Positions 1 through 10,473 are shown, counted from the stretch's first letter. The stretch: DNA of 64,000 nt from Micromonospora pattaloongensis (GCF_900107255.1 NZ_FNPH01000003.1:496001-560000), one strand, 5' to 3'. The notes: a model not told the origin generated them from the letters alone. Translations and numbers: made by a program.

Positions 1-291
1 GAGAAGCTGGTCAAGCGGAACATCTCGCTGAAGGCGCTGGACGCCGGCGAGCCGCGGTCGTCCGGCAAGACGTACAAGATCGACGGCAAGATCATCCAGG
101 GTATCGACGCCGAGAAGGCGAAGGCGATCAGCAAGAAGATCCGCGACGAGGGCCCGAAGGGCGTGCAGGCGCAGATCCAGGGCGACCAACTCCGGGTGAC
201 CGGCAAGAAGAAGGACGACCTGCAGGCCGTGATCGCCCTGCTGAAGCAGGAGGACTTCGGCGTCGCTCTGCAGTTCACCAACTACCGGTAG
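1..291 (+). CDS. yajQ: YajQ-family nucleotide-binding protein, 3' end (partial)
   Basis: The frame is open from the window edge to a TAG at 289-291, giving the last 96 residues. The sequence has the lysine-rich C-terminal half typical of YajQ/DUF520 proteins ([14 protein letters not shown] near the start, [18 protein letters not shown] in the middle, ending in FTNYR). YajQ proteins have two ferredoxin-like lobes; some bind cyclic di-GMP and act with transcription factors. The start and N-terminal lobe lie outside the window. Identification is firm from sequence; the physiological role here is inferred from the family only. Confidence 0.93.
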   Translation, partial: EKLVKRNISLKALDAGEPRSSGKTYKIDGKIIQGIDAEKAKAISKKIRDEGPKGVQAQIQGDQLRVTGKKKDDLQAVIALLKQEDFGVALQFTNYR

Positions 292-346
292 ACGCTGTCA
301 GCGGCACCTGATCACGTCGCTGCCGACGGCCGCCGAGCTGGGCAAA

Positions 347-408
347 GGCCGTCTCCATCGGTGGTCGTTGGTCGACATTTTGCGACCTTCGACGGCCTGG
401 AGACGGCC
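347..408. repeat. Inverted repeat in the yajQ downstream gap
   Basis: Eleven-base arms (GGCCGTCTCCA at 347-357 and its exact complement at 398-408) face each other over a 40-base loop that itself contains GGTCG/CGACC pairing. It lies 55 bases after the yajQ stop, so it may be the yajQ terminator, although there is no T-run. The rest of 292-608 holds no convincing gene or tRNA. Confidence 0.4.
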
Positions 409-608
409 TGATCTTGCACATCCGGGGCCCTCGCCTACGCCTGGACGGGCAGGCCAGACCTCCGCAGCGGATTGTCGGCCGGCGTCGGTTCGTGTCCCTG
501 ACCTGCACGAACTGTCGGCCGGTGCGGGTCTCCTCGCGTCTACGTCGGCCGGCTCGGTGTACCAATGGCTGTACAGCCGAACGCCGTCAAGCTGGCAAGA
601 TCACCATC

Positions 609-1412
609 GTGGACCTGCGCAACCGTCGATCCGACCTGAACGACCTTCTCAGAAAATGGGACCCCGCTGGAGTCGCTGAACTCGGACCGGACGCGTACGA
701 GTTCCTCCTCGACCCGCTGTTGGCCCGGTTGCACGCCGGCGCTGATCCAACCGAGATCAGCGACATCCTGTGGACGGGACTGCAGCACTACCCCGATCTG
801 GACCTGGACCACGAGCATGTCGACTTCATGGCGGACGAACTGGTTGACTGGTGGGCGAAGCCTCGACGGCGGACCTGGTGGCTGGTCGGCACACCACTGG
901 TTTTGTTGCCAGTTCTGTGCTGCGTAAGTGGCGTCGCGTGGGTCAAGTGGGAAACGGCCCGGTGCGAAAGCGCTGTCGTTGATTCCCGCAAGACCGTGCG
1001 GACCGATACGTCGCTGATCCGGCGTGAGCTAGCACCGCTCGGGGGCACGGCAGTGGAGGTCCACTGGATCCTCGACCCGGTGGTCGACTGTTCGTTCTTT
1101 CCGATTCCGGGCACCGATCCTGACCGTCAGTTCGGCGTCGTCCAGCTCTCTCCGGACGCGGTGCGCTCCATCATCGATCGCCATAGCGGCTGGAAGCCGG
1201 TATCCACGCTTACAGTGGGCGCGGGGTTGGCGGTAGATGATAGGCCCTCGCTGGAACAACTGTCAGCGTGGATACCGAAGGACGCGAAGTGGCAGCAGAG
1301 CACGAGTCTGGACGCCGCTTACGTCGGTAAGCGAACCTACTTCTCCGCGCAGTATTACGTCGATGTCGACCATGCGTTGGTGGTGTTCTCGTCCAGGGCG
1401 GACAACCGCTGA
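609..1412 (+). CDS. Hypothetical single-pass membrane protein
   Basis: A 267-residue reading if the GTG at 609 is used; the frame is open further upstream to 414, but that extension looks non-coding (Arg/Pro-rich, no good start). The N-terminal about 82 residues are acidic and soluble-looking (LLRKWDPAGVAELG, DLDLDHEHVDFMADELVDWW). A basic stretch and one hydrophobic segment follow at about residues 90-112, then an extracellular-type domain of about 150 residues with a few cysteines. I do not recognise the family. It is a lone gene after yajQ and is followed on the other strand by the MFS gene. No clear Shine-Dalgarno supports the start, so the N-terminus is uncertain. Confidence 0.6.
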   Translation: MDLRNRRSDLNDLLRKWDPAGVAELGPDAYEFLLDPLLARLHAGADPTEISDILWTGLQHYPDLDLDHEHVDFMADELVDWWAKPRRRTWWLVGTPLVLLPVLCCVSGVAWVKWETARCESAVVDSRKTVRTDTSLIRRELAPLGGTAVEVHWILDPVVDCSFFPIPGTDPDRQFGVVQLSPDAVRSIIDRHSGWKPVSTLTVGAGLAVDDRPSLEQLSAWIPKDAKWQQSTSLDAAYVGKRTYFSAQYYVDVDHALVVFSSRADNR

Positions 1413-1492
1413 TCCGAGCTGTACGAGGACGAACCTCTGCCTCGCCCCGTTGCCGGCGTCGTCTTCCTGCATTACCGCGCAGCCTGACGCCG

Positions 1493-2764
1493 CTAGCCCG
1501 GCTCCGGCGCGAGCGCCTGCTCGACGTGCAGGGCGGCGCGCGCCTCGGCGCGGGCGATCGAGCCGGTCGGCAGCGCGGCCACGACGGCCGCGACCCCGAC
1601 CGCCGCGCCCGCCAGTAGGAACGCCCACGGCACGCCGCCGGGCCGGTCGACGATCATGCCGGCGAGGGCGCCACCGCCCGCGCTGGCCGCGACCGAGACC
1701 GTGACGATCCAGGTGTACGCCTCGTTCAGCATGCCGCCCGGCGTGATCCGCCCGACCATCGTGTTCTCCACGGTCAGCGCCGGCGCGATCACCGCACCGC
1801 CGAGGACCAGGGCGATGCCGAGCGCGATCGGGCTCGGCATCGCCGCGAACACGGCGAAGGTGGCGGCGACGGCGCCGAGCAGCGCGGCGAACTGGCGCGG
1901 GACGTTCCGGGCGGCGGGCCGGGTGCCGAACCAGATGCCCCCGGCGGCGCTGCCGATCCCCCACACGGCGAGCAGCACGCTGGCCAGGCTCTCGGCGTCA
2001 CCCGGGCGGTGCGCGGCGGCGTACGCCGGGACGGTCACCCCGGCGGCGCCGAACGCCACGCCCAGGCCGGCGACGCAGAGCAGCAGCGCCGGGAAGCCCT
2101 CGATCCGCAGCGGGCCGAGCCCGCTCGTCCGCCCGTCGCCGGGGTGTGGCCGCCACGCGCGCATGGCGCGGCCGAGCGCGACCGCGGCGGTGCCGAACAG
2201 CGTCACCACCGCGGACCCGATCAGCGCGGTGGCCGCGTCGGCGAGCAGCACGAACGCCGCGACGAGCAACGGGCCGATCACGAAGACCACCTCGAAGAGC
2301 GAGGTCTCGGCGGCGAGCGCGGTGTTGCGCAGCCCGTACCGGCCGGTCGCGGGGGCGGTCAGGTCGTTCCAGGCGCCGCGGATCGCGGCGGTGAGCGGCG
2401 GGTACGTGGCACCGGCGAGCGCCGAGGTCAGGTAGATCAGCGCGAGGGCGTCAGCGCCGGCCCGGCTGGCGAGCAGTAGCCCGACGAGCGCGAGCGGGTG
2501 CGCGACGCCGGTCACGAGGAGTACGGGGGCCGGGCCGACCCGGTCGGCGATCCGTCCGGCGATCGGGCTGAGCGCGGCGCCGGCCAGCGCGTAGAGGCCG
2601 CCGGCGACGGCGGCGAGCGCGTACCGGCCGGTGACGTTCTCGACGACGAGCAGCAGCGCGAGCGGGGTCATGCCGATGCCGAGGCGACCGATGATGCCCG
2701 CGATGAGCAGCATGGGGGCGCCGGGAAGTCGCCACACTCCCAGGTACTGCCGCAACGCGACCAC
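1493..2764 (-). CDS. Major facilitator superfamily transporter
   Basis: Encodes about 423 residues with roughly twelve hydrophobic segments rich in Gly/Ala/Leu, and a loop after TM2 containing [16 protein letters not shown], which fits the MFS loop 2-3 signature (DRxG). The GTG at 2764 was chosen because it follows a strong AAAGGGGGG Shine-Dalgarno; an upstream in-frame ATG at 2845 has no such support. MFS proteins of this kind usually export drugs or small metabolites by proton exchange, but the substrate cannot be read from the sequence. It lies downstream of htpX on the same strand, separated from it by a strong hairpin, so it is probably transcribed on its own. Confidence 0.9.
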   Translation of the reverse strand: MVALRQYLGVWRLPGAPMLLIAGIIGRLGIGMTPLALLLVVENVTGRYALAAVAGGLYALAGAALSPIAGRIADRVGPAPVLLVTGVAHPLALVGLLLASRAGADALALIYLTSALAGATYPPLTAAIRGAWNDLTAPATGRYGLRNTALAAETSLFEVVFVIGPLLVAAFVLLADAATALIGSAVVTLFGTAAVALGRAMRAWRPHPGDGRTSGLGPLRIEGFPALLLCVAGLGVAFGAAGVTVPAYAAAHRPGDAESLASVLLAVWGIGSAAGGIWFGTRPAARNVPRQFAALLGAVAATFAVFAAMPSPIALGIALVLGGAVIAPALTVENTMVGRITPGGMLNEAYTWIVTVSVAASAGGGALAGMIVDRPGGVPWAFLLAGAAVGVAAVVAALPTGSIARAEARAALHVEQALAPEPG

Positions 2765-2882
2765 GACTACGCCCCCCTTTGTAATGACCGAACAGCCATC
2801 AGACCCTAACGGCGGGGGCCCGCCGGCAATCGCTTTCTCGGCCATTGGAAGCGAACGTCACAGCAGCGGTCGATACAGGGAG

Positions 2883-2928
2883 AACCCCGCCGGCCAAGGA
2901 CGTGAACGTGTCCTTGACCGACGGGGTT
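2883..2928 (-). terminator. Hairpin terminator after htpX
   Basis: Long stem: AACCCCG, CGG and CAAGGAC on one side pair with GTCCTTG, CCG and CGGGGTT on the other, broken by two 1x1 mismatches, with an 8-base loop at 2902-2909. It starts 20 bases past the htpX stop in the direction of transcription. There is no U-tract, as is common in actinobacteria. Confidence 0.7.
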
Positions 2929-2948
2929 CAGCCCGCGGCGGCGCGCGG

Positions 2949-3836
2949 TCAGCGCTGGAACTGGACGGGACCGGCGTTGGCGGCGAGCTGCTCCAGGCGG
3001 CGCACCCGCTGCTCCATCGGCGGGTGCGTGGAGAAGAGCGCGGCCAGGCCGCCGCCGCGCAGCGGATTGCTGATCATCAGGTGCGCGCTGCTCGCCGCCG
3101 GGCTGTCGGCCGGCAGCGGCATCCGGCTCGTGCCGGCGTGGATCTTCCGCAACGCGCTGGCCAGCGCGAGCGGGTCGCGGGTGAGCCCGGCACCGGACGC
3201 GTCGGCCTGGAACTCGCGGTTCCGGCTGATCGCCAGCTGGATGATCGTCGCCGCGATCGGGCCGAGGATCAGCATCCCCAGCATGACGGCCGGGTTCGGG
3301 CGGTCCTCGTCGTCCCCGCCACCGAGCGGGATGAACCAGGCCAGGTTGGCGAGCATGGTGATGATGCCGGCGAGCGAAGCCGCGACGCTGGAAATCAGGA
3401 TGTCACGGTTGTAGACGTGCGAGAGTTCGTGCCCGATCACCCCGCGCAGCTCCCGGTAGTCCAGGATCTGCGTGATGCCGTACGTCACGCAGACCGCCGC
3501 GTTCTGCGGGTTGCGCCCGGTGGCGAAGGCGTTGGGCTGCGGGGTGGGGCTCATGTAGAGCCGCGGCATCGGCTGCCGCGCCTCGGCGGCCAACTCCCGG
3601 ACCATCTGGTAGAGCTCGGGATATTGCGCCTCCGTCACCGGCTGCGCGTTCATCGAGCGGAGCGCGATCTTGTCAGACCAGAAGTAGCTGACGCCGTTCA
3701 TCGCGAGCGAGATGAACACGGCGATCACCAGACCGGTGCTTCCGCCGAACCCGTAGCCGACCGCCAGGATGAGGGCGGTGAGCAGGCCGAGCAGCGCGGC
3801 CGTCTTGAGGCCGTTGTGATGGCGGTTCATGGTCAC
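2949..3836 (-). CDS. htpX: HtpX-type M48 zinc metalloprotease
   Basis: 295 residues, the usual HtpX length. Two N-terminal hydrophobic segments (about 10-30 and 33-53) are followed by the M48 zinc motif HELSH (His136, Glu137, His140) in GVIGHELSHVYNRD. A second hydrophobic pair follows at about 148-195, and then the third-ligand region around NREFQADASG. HtpX is an inner-membrane protease that cleaves damaged membrane proteins on the cytoplasmic side. The ATG at 3836 has a GAAGGAG-like site just upstream. It follows nuoN on the same strand after 106 bases with an intervening hairpin, so co-transcription with nuo is possible but not shown. Confidence 0.96.
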   Translation of the reverse strand: MTMNRHHNGLKTAALLGLLTALILAVGYGFGGSTGLVIAVFISLAMNGVSYFWSDKIALRSMNAQPVTEAQYPELYQMVRELAAEARQPMPRLYMSPTPQPNAFATGRNPQNAAVCVTYGITQILDYRELRGVIGHELSHVYNRDILISSVAASLAGIITMLANLAWFIPLGGGDDEDRPNPAVMLGMLILGPIAATIIQLAISRNREFQADASGAGLTRDPLALASALRKIHAGTSRMPLPADSPAASSAHLMISNPLRGGGLAALFSTHPPMEQRVRRLEQLAANAGPVQFQR

Positions 3837-3917
3837 TCCTTCAGTACGCGGACCCCGGGGCCCACGACCGGTTCAACAACCTGAATACCCACAACGATCC
3901 GGATGTAGCTGAAAGTT

Positions 3918-3951
3918 GCCTGGTAACCACCGGGGGCAGCGGCTACCAGGC
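3918..3951 (-). terminator. Hairpin overlapping the nuoN stop
   Basis: GCCTGGTA at 3918-3925 pairs with TACCAGGC at 3944-3951. The stem includes the nuoN stop codon (3943-3945). It would end or attenuate the nuo transcript before htpX. Confidence 0.5.
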
Positions 3952-5442
3952 CGTGGCGTCGAGCACCAGCTGCGGCGCGAAGCCCACCACGATCGCGACC
4001 AACGTGGCGGCGCCCAGCGTCGCGGCGACCGGCCACGGCACCCGCGCCCGCCCGTCCGCCGCATCATCGGTCCGCCGCCCGTAGAGCGTGGTGGCGACGC
4101 GCAGGTAGTAGGCGAGCCCGATCACCGCGTTCAGCGCCACCGCGAGGGCGAGCCAGCCCGCTCCCCCGCCGAGCAGCGACCGCACCACGGCCACCTTGGC
4201 GAAGAGCCCGGCAAGGCCGGGGGGCAGCCCCGCGAGCCCGACGAGCGCCAGCACGAGCGCCGCCCCGACCCAGGGGTGCCGCCGCGCCGCGCCCCGGTAG
4301 TCGGCGATCCGGCCGCCGTCGGCGCCGGGCGCGCGCAGCGCCACCACCGCCGCGAAGGCGGCCAGCTCCAGCAGCACGAAGAAGACGGTGTACGTCAGGG
4401 CGGTGGCGACCGCCGTCGTACCCGCGTCGCCGGTGCGGCCGGCGTCGACCGCGGCCGCGCCCAGCGGCGCCAGGATGTACCCGGCCTGCGCCACCGACGA
4501 CCAGGCGAGCAGCCGCACCATCCGGGTCTGCCGCAGCGCGACCACGTTGCCCACCGTCATGGTCAGCACGGCGAGCCCGGCCAGCACGACTCCGGACACC
4601 TGCGCCCACGGGCGCAGCGCGCCCACCACCACGTAGATGATCGCGACGGCGCCGCCGAGCTTGGAGGCGGTCGACAGGTACGCCGCCACCGGCAGCGGGG
4701 CGCCGTCGTAGGTGGCGGGCGCCCAGGCGTGCAGCGGCACGGCCGCGACCTTGAACGCCAACCCGACCAACAGCAGCACCACCCCGACCCGGCCCAGCCG
4801 CTCCGTCGCGGGCGACGGCGTCGCCGGCCCGGCCGCGAGCAGATCCAGGTGGACGGCGCCGGTGTCGGCGTAGATCAGCGCCGCGCCGAGCAGCGCCACC
4901 GCGGTGGCCACGACGCTGACCACGAAGAACGTGACCGCGGCCTCGGCCGAAGCGACCGCCCGCCGACGCAGCCCGACCAGCACGTAGAGCGGCAGGGTCA
5001 GCGTCTCCAGCGCCACGATCAGCGTGATCAGGTCACCGGCCGCGCCGAGCACCACGCCGCCGGTCATCGCGCACGCGAGCAGGAAGCAGAACTCCCCGAC
5101 CGGCGCCGCCCCGGCCGCCAGCGCGGGCGCCGCCAGCGCGAGGACCCCGGCGGTCAGCAGCGCGAAGAGCAGCGCGATCAACGCCGCCCGCCGGTCCGCC
5201 ACGTACGAGCAGTCCGGGGGCGTGGCGCCGAGCGCCGCCGGCAGCCCGCCGCAGAAGGTCGCCCGGACCGGACCCGCGGCGGCGAACCCGGCCGCCGTCG
5301 CGGTGCCGAGCGCCCCGAGCAGCGCGGTCGCCACCGTGACGCCGCGCCGGGCCACCAGCAGATCGGCGAGGAGCACGAGTACGGCGGTGCCGGCCGCCAG
5401 ATACGCCGGGAGCAGTGCGAGGTTGTCGACGGCCTGCGTCAC
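3943..5442 (-). CDS. nuoN: NADH-quinone oxidoreductase subunit N-like
   Basis: About 499 residues with some 14 hydrophobic helices and the Proton_antipo_M domain; it contains the antiporter-helix stretch FKVAAVPLHAWAPATYDG and SSVAQAGYILAPLG. NuoN is one of three Mrp-antiporter-like proton channels in the membrane arm of complex I. The GTG at 5442 was chosen because it follows GGAGAGGTGATC; the open frame upstream to 5610 reads as non-protein sequence and overlaps nuoM. It is the last gene of the nuo run. The N-terminus is membrane-like from the chosen start. Confidence 0.95.
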   Translation of the reverse strand: MTQAVDNLALLPAYLAAGTAVLVLLADLLVARRGVTVATALLGALGTATAAGFAAAGPVRATFCGGLPAALGATPPDCSYVADRRAALIALLFALLTAGVLALAAPALAAGAAPVGEFCFLLACAMTGGVVLGAAGDLITLIVALETLTLPLYVLVGLRRRAVASAEAAVTFFVVSVVATAVALLGAALIYADTGAVHLDLLAAGPATPSPATERLGRVGVVLLLVGLAFKVAAVPLHAWAPATYDGAPLPVAAYLSTASKLGGAVAIIYVVVGALRPWAQVSGVVLAGLAVLTMTVGNVVALRQTRMVRLLAWSSVAQAGYILAPLGAAAVDAGRTGDAGTTAVATALTYTVFFVLLELAAFAAVVALRAPGADGGRIADYRGAARRHPWVGAALVLALVGLAGLPPGLAGLFAKVAVVRSLLGGGAGWLALAVALNAVIGLAYYLRVATTLYGRRTDDAADGRARVPWPVAATLGAATLVAIVVGFAPQLVLDATAW

Positions 5443-5470
5443 GCGATCACCTCTCCGTTGCCGTGGGCCG

Positions 5471-7012
5471 TCACCGCACCGCCTCCACGAGCGCGCCCAC
5501 TGGGCCCTGCGCGAGCCCCAGCACGAGGGTCGGCACCAGGCCGACCGCCAGCGCGAGCACCACCAGCGGGGCCCACGCGGCCAACTCCACGCCCGCGATC
5601 GGGGCGCCACCGGCGCCGGCCACCACCGGAGAGGCGGGACCGTGCGTGACCCGGCGCAGCAGCCGCAGGAAGTACGCCGCGGTCAGCGCCCCGCCGACCG
5701 CCGCGATCACCGCCAGCGTGGTCCAGAGCGGCCCGCCCCGGCGCAGCGCGGCGACGACCGCGAACGCCTCGCCCCAGAAGCCGGCCAGGCCGGGCAGCCC
5801 GAGGGACGCGATCGCCGCGTAGCCGAGCAGACCGGACAGCGCCGGCATCCGCTCGCGGAGCCCGCCGAGGTCGTCCAGCGCGCCGGTGTGGAACCGATCC
5901 TTGATCGCCCCGGCGAGGAAGAACAGCAGCCCGGTGATGACGCCGTGCGCGATATTGCCGATCAGCGCGGCCTGCAGACCGGTCGCGGTCAGCGTCGCGA
6001 CGCCGAGCAGCACGAAGCCCATGTGCCCGACGCTGGAGTACGCGATCAGCCGCTTCAGCTCGGTCTGCGCCAGGCAGACGAGCGCACCGACGATGATCGC
6101 CGCGACGGCGAGCACCCCGAGCACGGGCGCGGCCCAGCGGGCACCCTCGGGCGCGACGCCGACCGCCACCCGGATCAGCCCGTACGTACCCATCTTGAGC
6201 AGCACGCCGGCGAGCATGACGCTGCCGACGGTGGGCGCCTGGGTGTGCGCGTCGGGCAGCCAGGTGTGCAGCGGCCAGAGCGGGCTCTTCACGGCGAAGG
6301 CGATGGCGAGCAGCGCGAACGCGGCGAGCTGCACCGGCCGGGAGAGTCCGGCGCCGCCGGTGAGCGCGACGATGTCGGCGGTGCCGGCGGCGGCGACCAC
6401 CGTGAACACGCCCACCAGCATCAGAACGGAACCGAAGAGCGTGTACAGGACGAACTTCCGCGCCGCCGCGCGGTGGGCCCCCGCCTCGGCACGCGGGTCG
6501 TCGCCGCCCCAGCCGGCGATCACGGCGTACATCGGCAAAAGCACGACCTCGAAGAAGAGGAAGAACAGCACGAGGTCCAGGGCGAGGAACGTGCCGAGCA
6601 CACCGACCTCGATGACCAGCAGGAGCGCCACGAGCGTGCGCCCCGGCCGCGCGCCGGGGCTGCGCCCGACGGTGTACGCGCAGCAGAGCAGCGTCAGCAG
6701 GGTGGTCAGCACCACCAGCGGGTACGAGATGCCGTCGACCCCGAGATGGAATCGCAGCTCCAGGCCGGGCACCCAGGTCAGGTCCAGCTCGTGCCAGGGG
6801 CGGACCGCCGACGCCCGGTTCGCGGGCGCGTACCCGAACCAGCCGCCGTCCGGGCGGTAGATGAGCAGGCTCGCGACGAGGGCCAGCGCGGCGAAGACCG
6901 TGCCGAGCACCCGACCGGCCCGGTCGGCCCGGGCCGGCACCAGCGCCACGGCGGCCGCGCCCAGCGCGGGCAGCGCGAGCGTCGCGACGAGCGCGACCTG
7001 TCCGGCGGTCAT
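5471..7012 (-). CDS. nuoM: NADH-quinone oxidoreductase subunit M-like
   Basis: 513 residues, about 14 predicted helices. The central antiporter helix [15 protein letters not shown] carries the conserved lysine of this family, and SSVGHMGFVLLG is the typical following helix. NuoM is the middle proton-pumping antiporter-like subunit of complex I. Its ATG (7010-7012) overlaps the nuoL stop by ATGA, so translation is coupled. A 28-base gap separates it from nuoN. Length and motifs match the family with no sign of decay. Confidence 0.96.
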   Translation of the reverse strand: MTAGQVALVATLALPALGAAAVALVPARADRAGRVLGTVFAALALVASLLIYRPDGGWFGYAPANRASAVRPWHELDLTWVPGLELRFHLGVDGISYPLVVLTTLLTLLCCAYTVGRSPGARPGRTLVALLLVIEVGVLGTFLALDLVLFFLFFEVVLLPMYAVIAGWGGDDPRAEAGAHRAAARKFVLYTLFGSVLMLVGVFTVVAAAGTADIVALTGGAGLSRPVQLAAFALLAIAFAVKSPLWPLHTWLPDAHTQAPTVGSVMLAGVLLKMGTYGLIRVAVGVAPEGARWAAPVLGVLAVAAIIVGALVCLAQTELKRLIAYSSVGHMGFVLLGVATLTATGLQAALIGNIAHGVITGLLFFLAGAIKDRFHTGALDDLGGLRERMPALSGLLGYAAIASLGLPGLAGFWGEAFAVVAALRRGGPLWTTLAVIAAVGGALTAAYFLRLLRRVTHGPASPVVAGAGGAPIAGVELAAWAPLVVLALAVGLVPTLVLGLAQGPVGALVEAVR

Positions 7013-8898
7013 GTGAGGACTCCCAGGGCGGCGGCGAGACCGATCAACAGAGCAACGGTGGCCACGGCGGTCGCCGCCCGCGGCAGCCCGGCGCGGTGCA
7101 GCGCGGCGAGCGCCCCGCCCAGCCCGACGGTGCCGCGCCCGGTCTGCTCGACCGCGCCGTCCACCACCGTCTCGTCGACGCGCCGGACGAGACGGGCGAG
7201 CGCCCGCACCGGCCGTACCACGAGGGCGTGCTGCAGCTCGTCGAGCCAGAAGGCGCGGGCGAAAGCCGGCCGCAGCGGGCCGAGGGCGCGCGCCGGGTCA
7301 CCGGCCGGCTCCCGCCGCCAGAGCAGCCACGCGGCGACGGCGCCGAGCACGAGCGCGGTGATCGGCACCAGGGTCGACGCGTCGACGTGCCCCATCTCCC
7401 GGACCCCGGTGAAGCCGGGCTCGGCGACGGGCGCGCTCCAGTCGCGCGCGGTGTGCGGGGTGACCCACTCGACGAAGCCGCGCGCGATCACGAGACCGAC
7501 CAGCGCGCTGGGCACGGCGAGCAGCAGCACGGGCACGGCCATCGCGGCGGGCGGCTCGTGCGCGTGCTCCGCGGGCGTCGACCGCGGCGCGCCGAAGAAC
7601 GTCCGCAGCCACAGCCGGGTCGCGTACCAGGCGGTGACCGCCACGGTGAGCAGACCGACGCCGTACAGCAGCCACTGCGTCCAGCCCTGGGTGCCGGCCG
7701 CAGCGGTGAGCACAGCCTCCTTGCTCCAGAAACCGGCCAGCGGCGGAAGCCCGATCAGCGCGCCGAGCCCGATCGTCATGCACCAGAAGGTGACCGGCAT
7801 CCTCCGGCGCAGGCCGCCCATCTCGGCCATCGAGTTGGTGCCGACCGCGTGGATGACCGAGCCGGCGGCGAGGAAGAGCAGCGCCTTGAACGCCGCATGG
7901 GTGATCAGGTGGAACAGCGCCACGTCGGCGGCGCCGACCGCGAGCGCCGCCGCCATGTAGCCGATCTGCGACACCGTCGACCAGGCGAGCACCCGCTTGA
8001 TGTCGTCCTGCGCCATCGCGGCGAGGCCGCCGAGCAGGATCGTGACGGCGGCGAGCACCGCGAGCACCGCCCGCGCCGGGTCCGCGACGAGGAAGACGAG
8101 ATCCAGCCGGGTCACGACGTAGACGCCGGCCGCCACCATCGTCGCGGCGTGGATCAGCGCGGAGATCGGCGTCGGACCCGCCATCGCGTCGGGCAACCAG
8201 GTGTGCAACGGGAAGAGCGCGCTCTTGCCGGCCACCCCGACCAGCAGCAGCAACCCGGCGGCGGTCAGCGCCGCGCCGTCGATCTCGCCTGCGCCCACGA
8301 CGGCCAGCACGTCGGCGATCCGGAAGCTGCCCGCGGCGATGCCGAGCAGACCGATGCCGAGCAGGAAGCCGACGTCGCCGACCCGGGTCACCAGGAACGC
8401 CTTCACCGCCGCGCGCGGCGCCTCGGGCAGCCGGCGGTCGTGGCCGATCAGCAGGTACGAGCAGATGCCCATGACCTCCCAGCCGACCAGCAGCATGATG
8501 AGGTCGCCGGCGACCACGACCAGCAGCATGGCGGCGGTGAAGAGCCCGACCTGCGCCGCGTACGGCGGGTAGCGGTCGTCCTCGGAGAGGTAGGCCACCG
8601 AGTAGACCTGCACCGCGAGCGCCACGACCCCGACCGCGAGCGCGACCAGCGCCGCCGGCCGGTCGATCCGGACCCCGAAGGTGACCTGCAGGTCGCCGAT
8701 GCTGATCCATTCGACGCTGCTCTCGAACGCGGTGTCGAGGCGCAGCGCCAGCAGCACGGCGATGAGCAGCGCGGCGGCCGCGCCGGTGATGCCGAGCGCG
8801 GCCGCGGCGCGGCGGGCACGCAGCGGCAGGAGCAGCCCGACCAGGGCGAGCCCGAACGGTACGGCCGGCAGCAGCGGCCCGAGCATCTGGACGGTCAC
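7009..8898 (-). CDS. nuoL: NADH-quinone oxidoreductase subunit L-like
   Basis: 629 residues, the normal NuoL length. It has an N-terminal Proton_antipo_N-type region, then the antiporter core with [15 protein letters not shown] and [16 protein letters not shown]. The C-terminal part includes an amphipathic stretch consistent with the lateral helix that runs along NuoM and NuoN. It starts at GTG 8898, overlapping the nuoK stop as GTGA. NuoL is the distal proton channel of the membrane arm. All expected regions are present. Confidence 0.96.
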   Translation of the reverse strand: MTVQMLGPLLPAVPFGLALVGLLLPLRARRAAAALGITGAAAALLIAVLLALRLDTAFESSVEWISIGDLQVTFGVRIDRPAALVALAVGVVALAVQVYSVAYLSEDDRYPPYAAQVGLFTAAMLLVVVAGDLIMLLVGWEVMGICSYLLIGHDRRLPEAPRAAVKAFLVTRVGDVGFLLGIGLLGIAAGSFRIADVLAVVGAGEIDGAALTAAGLLLLVGVAGKSALFPLHTWLPDAMAGPTPISALIHAATMVAAGVYVVTRLDLVFLVADPARAVLAVLAAVTILLGGLAAMAQDDIKRVLAWSTVSQIGYMAAALAVGAADVALFHLITHAAFKALLFLAAGSVIHAVGTNSMAEMGGLRRRMPVTFWCMTIGLGALIGLPPLAGFWSKEAVLTAAAGTQGWTQWLLYGVGLLTVAVTAWYATRLWLRTFFGAPRSTPAEHAHEPPAAMAVPVLLLAVPSALVGLVIARGFVEWVTPHTARDWSAPVAEPGFTGVREMGHVDASTLVPITALVLGAVAAWLLWRREPAGDPARALGPLRPAFARAFWLDELQHALVVRPVRALARLVRRVDETVVDGAVEQTGRGTVGLGGALAALHRAGLPRAATAVATVALLIGLAAALGVLT

Positions 8899-9269
8899 CG
8901 GCCCACCCGCTCCCCGAGCGGGCCGGCCGGCGTCGCGTCGGTGGCGCCGTCGAGCGGTGGCGCGTCGGTCAGCGGCACCCCGTCGAGCGCGACGCTGGCC
9001 CGCAGCCGGTAGAGGTGCAGCACGATCGCGAGCCCGACCCCGACCTCGGCGGCGGCGATCACGATCACGAAGAGCGTGAAGACCTGCCCGGTCTGCGGCA
9101 GCACCGCCCGCACCGTCGTGTCGGAGGTGACCAGCAGCAGGTTGACCGCGTTGAGCATCAACTCGACGGACATCAGCAGCAGCACCGCGTTGCGGCGCCG
9201 CAGCACGCCGTAGACGCCGACGCCGAAGAGCAGGGCCGCCGTGACGTACGGGATGACGGGTCGGATCAT
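8895..9269 (-). CDS. nuoK: NADH-quinone oxidoreductase subunit K-like
   Basis: 124 residues with three hydrophobic helices and a polar tail of about 25 residues. The two membrane glutamates that carry protons in NuoK are present: Glu36 in [11 protein letters not shown] and Glu75 in [17 protein letters not shown]. The ATG at 9269 overlaps the nuoJ stop (ATGA). The C-terminal extension beyond LYRLRAS is longer than in typical NuoK (about 100 residues) and is Pro/Ala/Asp-rich. Role: half-channel linking quinone chemistry to the antiporter subunits. Confidence 0.96.
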   Translation of the reverse strand: MIRPVIPYVTAALLFGVGVYGVLRRRNAVLLLMSVELMLNAVNLLLVTSDTTVRAVLPQTGQVFTLFVIVIAAAEVGVGLAIVLHLYRLRASVALDGVPLTDAPPLDGATDATPAGPLGERVGR

Positions 9270-9784
9270 CGCCGCTCCTCCTCCGGCGACGCGCCGATCT
9301 CCGGCCGGGACAGCACGATCGCCCCGATCAGCGCGGCGAGCAGCAGCACGGAGAGCAGCTCGAACGGCAGCACCCAGGAGCCGAAGACGATGGCGCCGAG
9401 CCGCTCGGCGGTGCCCGCCTCCGGCAGCTCCACGGTCGACCACCGGAACGCGTCGACGAGCAGCACCGCGAGGCCGAGCCCGGCGCCCCCACCGACCAGC
9501 GCGGCCGGCCACCCCGGCCGGTCGAGGTCGTCGGAGGCCCCGATCGGCGCCCGGGTCAGCATCACCGCGAAGAGCAGCAGCACGACCACGGCGCCGACAT
9601 AGATCAACACCTGCACCCAGGCCACCAGCTCGGCGGTGAGCACCAGGTAGAGCCCGGCGACGGCGGCGAGGCAGACGACCAGGTAGAGCCCGGCCCGGAC
9701 GAGGTGGCGGGTGGTCACGACGAGCAGCCCGGCACCGACCGCCACGGCGCCGAGCGCCAGCAGCAGCAGGTCCGCCCCCGTCAC
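9266..9784 (-). CDS. nuoJ: NADH-quinone oxidoreductase subunit J-like
   Basis: 172 residues, five hydrophobic segments. The third helix region [18 protein letters not shown] carries the conserved Tyr/Gly pi-bulge stretch of NuoJ. It starts at GTG 9784 with a GTGA overlap to nuoI. NuoJ is a core membrane subunit near the quinone tunnel. It fits the family length and the conserved gene order I-J-K-L. Confidence 0.95.
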   Translation of the reverse strand: MTGADLLLLALGAVAVGAGLLVVTTRHLVRAGLYLVVCLAAVAGLYLVLTAELVAWVQVLIYVGAVVVLLLFAVMLTRAPIGASDDLDRPGWPAALVGGGAGLGLAVLLVDAFRWSTVELPEAGTAERLGAIVFGSWVLPFELLSVLLLAALIGAIVLSRPEIGASPEEERR

Positions 9785-10383
9785 GCTTCCGCCCCGCCGG
9801 GCTCCGGCGCCGGGCGGGCCGGCCGCTCACGGCGTACCGCCGGGCCGGCCGGAGCGCCGCGGGCGGCGCCCGGGGCGGCGGCCCTGCGGGCCGCGGTCGT
9901 CTCCTCCTTCGACGCCTCCCCATGGGGGTCGTGCGCCGGCGGCGGCGGCACCGTCGCCATCCACTGGCCCAGATGCTGCTTGTCGTGCAGCAGGTCGCGG
10001 ATGTCGTACTCGGAGTATTCGAACTCCGGCGACCAGTAGAGCGCGTCGAACGGGCAGACCTCGACGCAGATCCCGCAGTACATGCAGAGCGAGAAGTCGA
10101 TGTCGAAACGGTCGAGGACGTTGCGCTGGCGGGGGCGGGCCGCGCCCGGGACCACGACCTCTTCCTTGTGGGAGTCGATGTAGATGCACCAGTCCGGGCA
10201 CTCGCGGGCGCAGAGCATGCAGACGGTGCAGTTCTCCTCGAGCAGCGCGATCACGCCCCGCGATCGGGGCGGCAGCTCCGGAGCGACGTCCGGGTACTGC
10301 TGGGTCTGCGCCGGCCGGACCATCGTCTTGAGCGTGACGGCCAGCCCCTTCACCAGCCCCTGGCCGTGCCCGCCCTCGCTCAT
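9781..10383 (-). CDS. nuoI: NADH-quinone oxidoreductase subunit I-like (2x[4Fe-4S])
   Basis: About 200 residues. Two ferredoxin motifs are complete: Cys52/55/58/62 in [12 protein letters not shown] and Cys100/103/106/110 in [12 protein letters not shown]. They bind clusters N6a and N6b, which pass electrons to N2 in NuoB. The ATG at 10383 was chosen because MSEGGHGQG follows a purine-rich GAGGGAGCGAG site; the frame is open to 10440 but without better support. The last about 45 residues form an Ala/Arg/Pro-rich tail not needed for the core fold. It lies 90 bases downstream of nuoH. Confidence 0.95.
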   Translation of the reverse strand: MSEGGHGQGLVKGLAVTLKTMVRPAQTQQYPDVAPELPPRSRGVIALLEENCTVCMLCARECPDWCIYIDSHKEEVVVPGAARPRQRNVLDRFDIDFSLCMYCGICVEVCPFDALYWSPEFEYSEYDIRDLLHDKQHLGQWMATVPPPPAHDPHGEASKEETTAARRAAAPGAARGAPAGPAVRRERPARPAPEPGGAEA

Positions 10384-10473
10384 GCCGCTCGCTCCCTCAT
10401 ATGCCTCATCCTGCCCCGTCCGCCGCGCGGGCGCGAGCACCCCACCCCCCGCTGTGACGGCCGTCAGCCAATG

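Noticed and set aside
292-608. Possible tRNA gene after yajQ
   Set aside because: tRNAs are common downstream of yajQ in actinobacteria, but no cloverleaf with a GTTCGA-type T-arm could be built here.
5024-7960. Long plus-strand frames opposite nuoL, nuoM and nuoN
   Set aside because: They mirror the antiporter subunits in antisense and have no protein-like features of their own.
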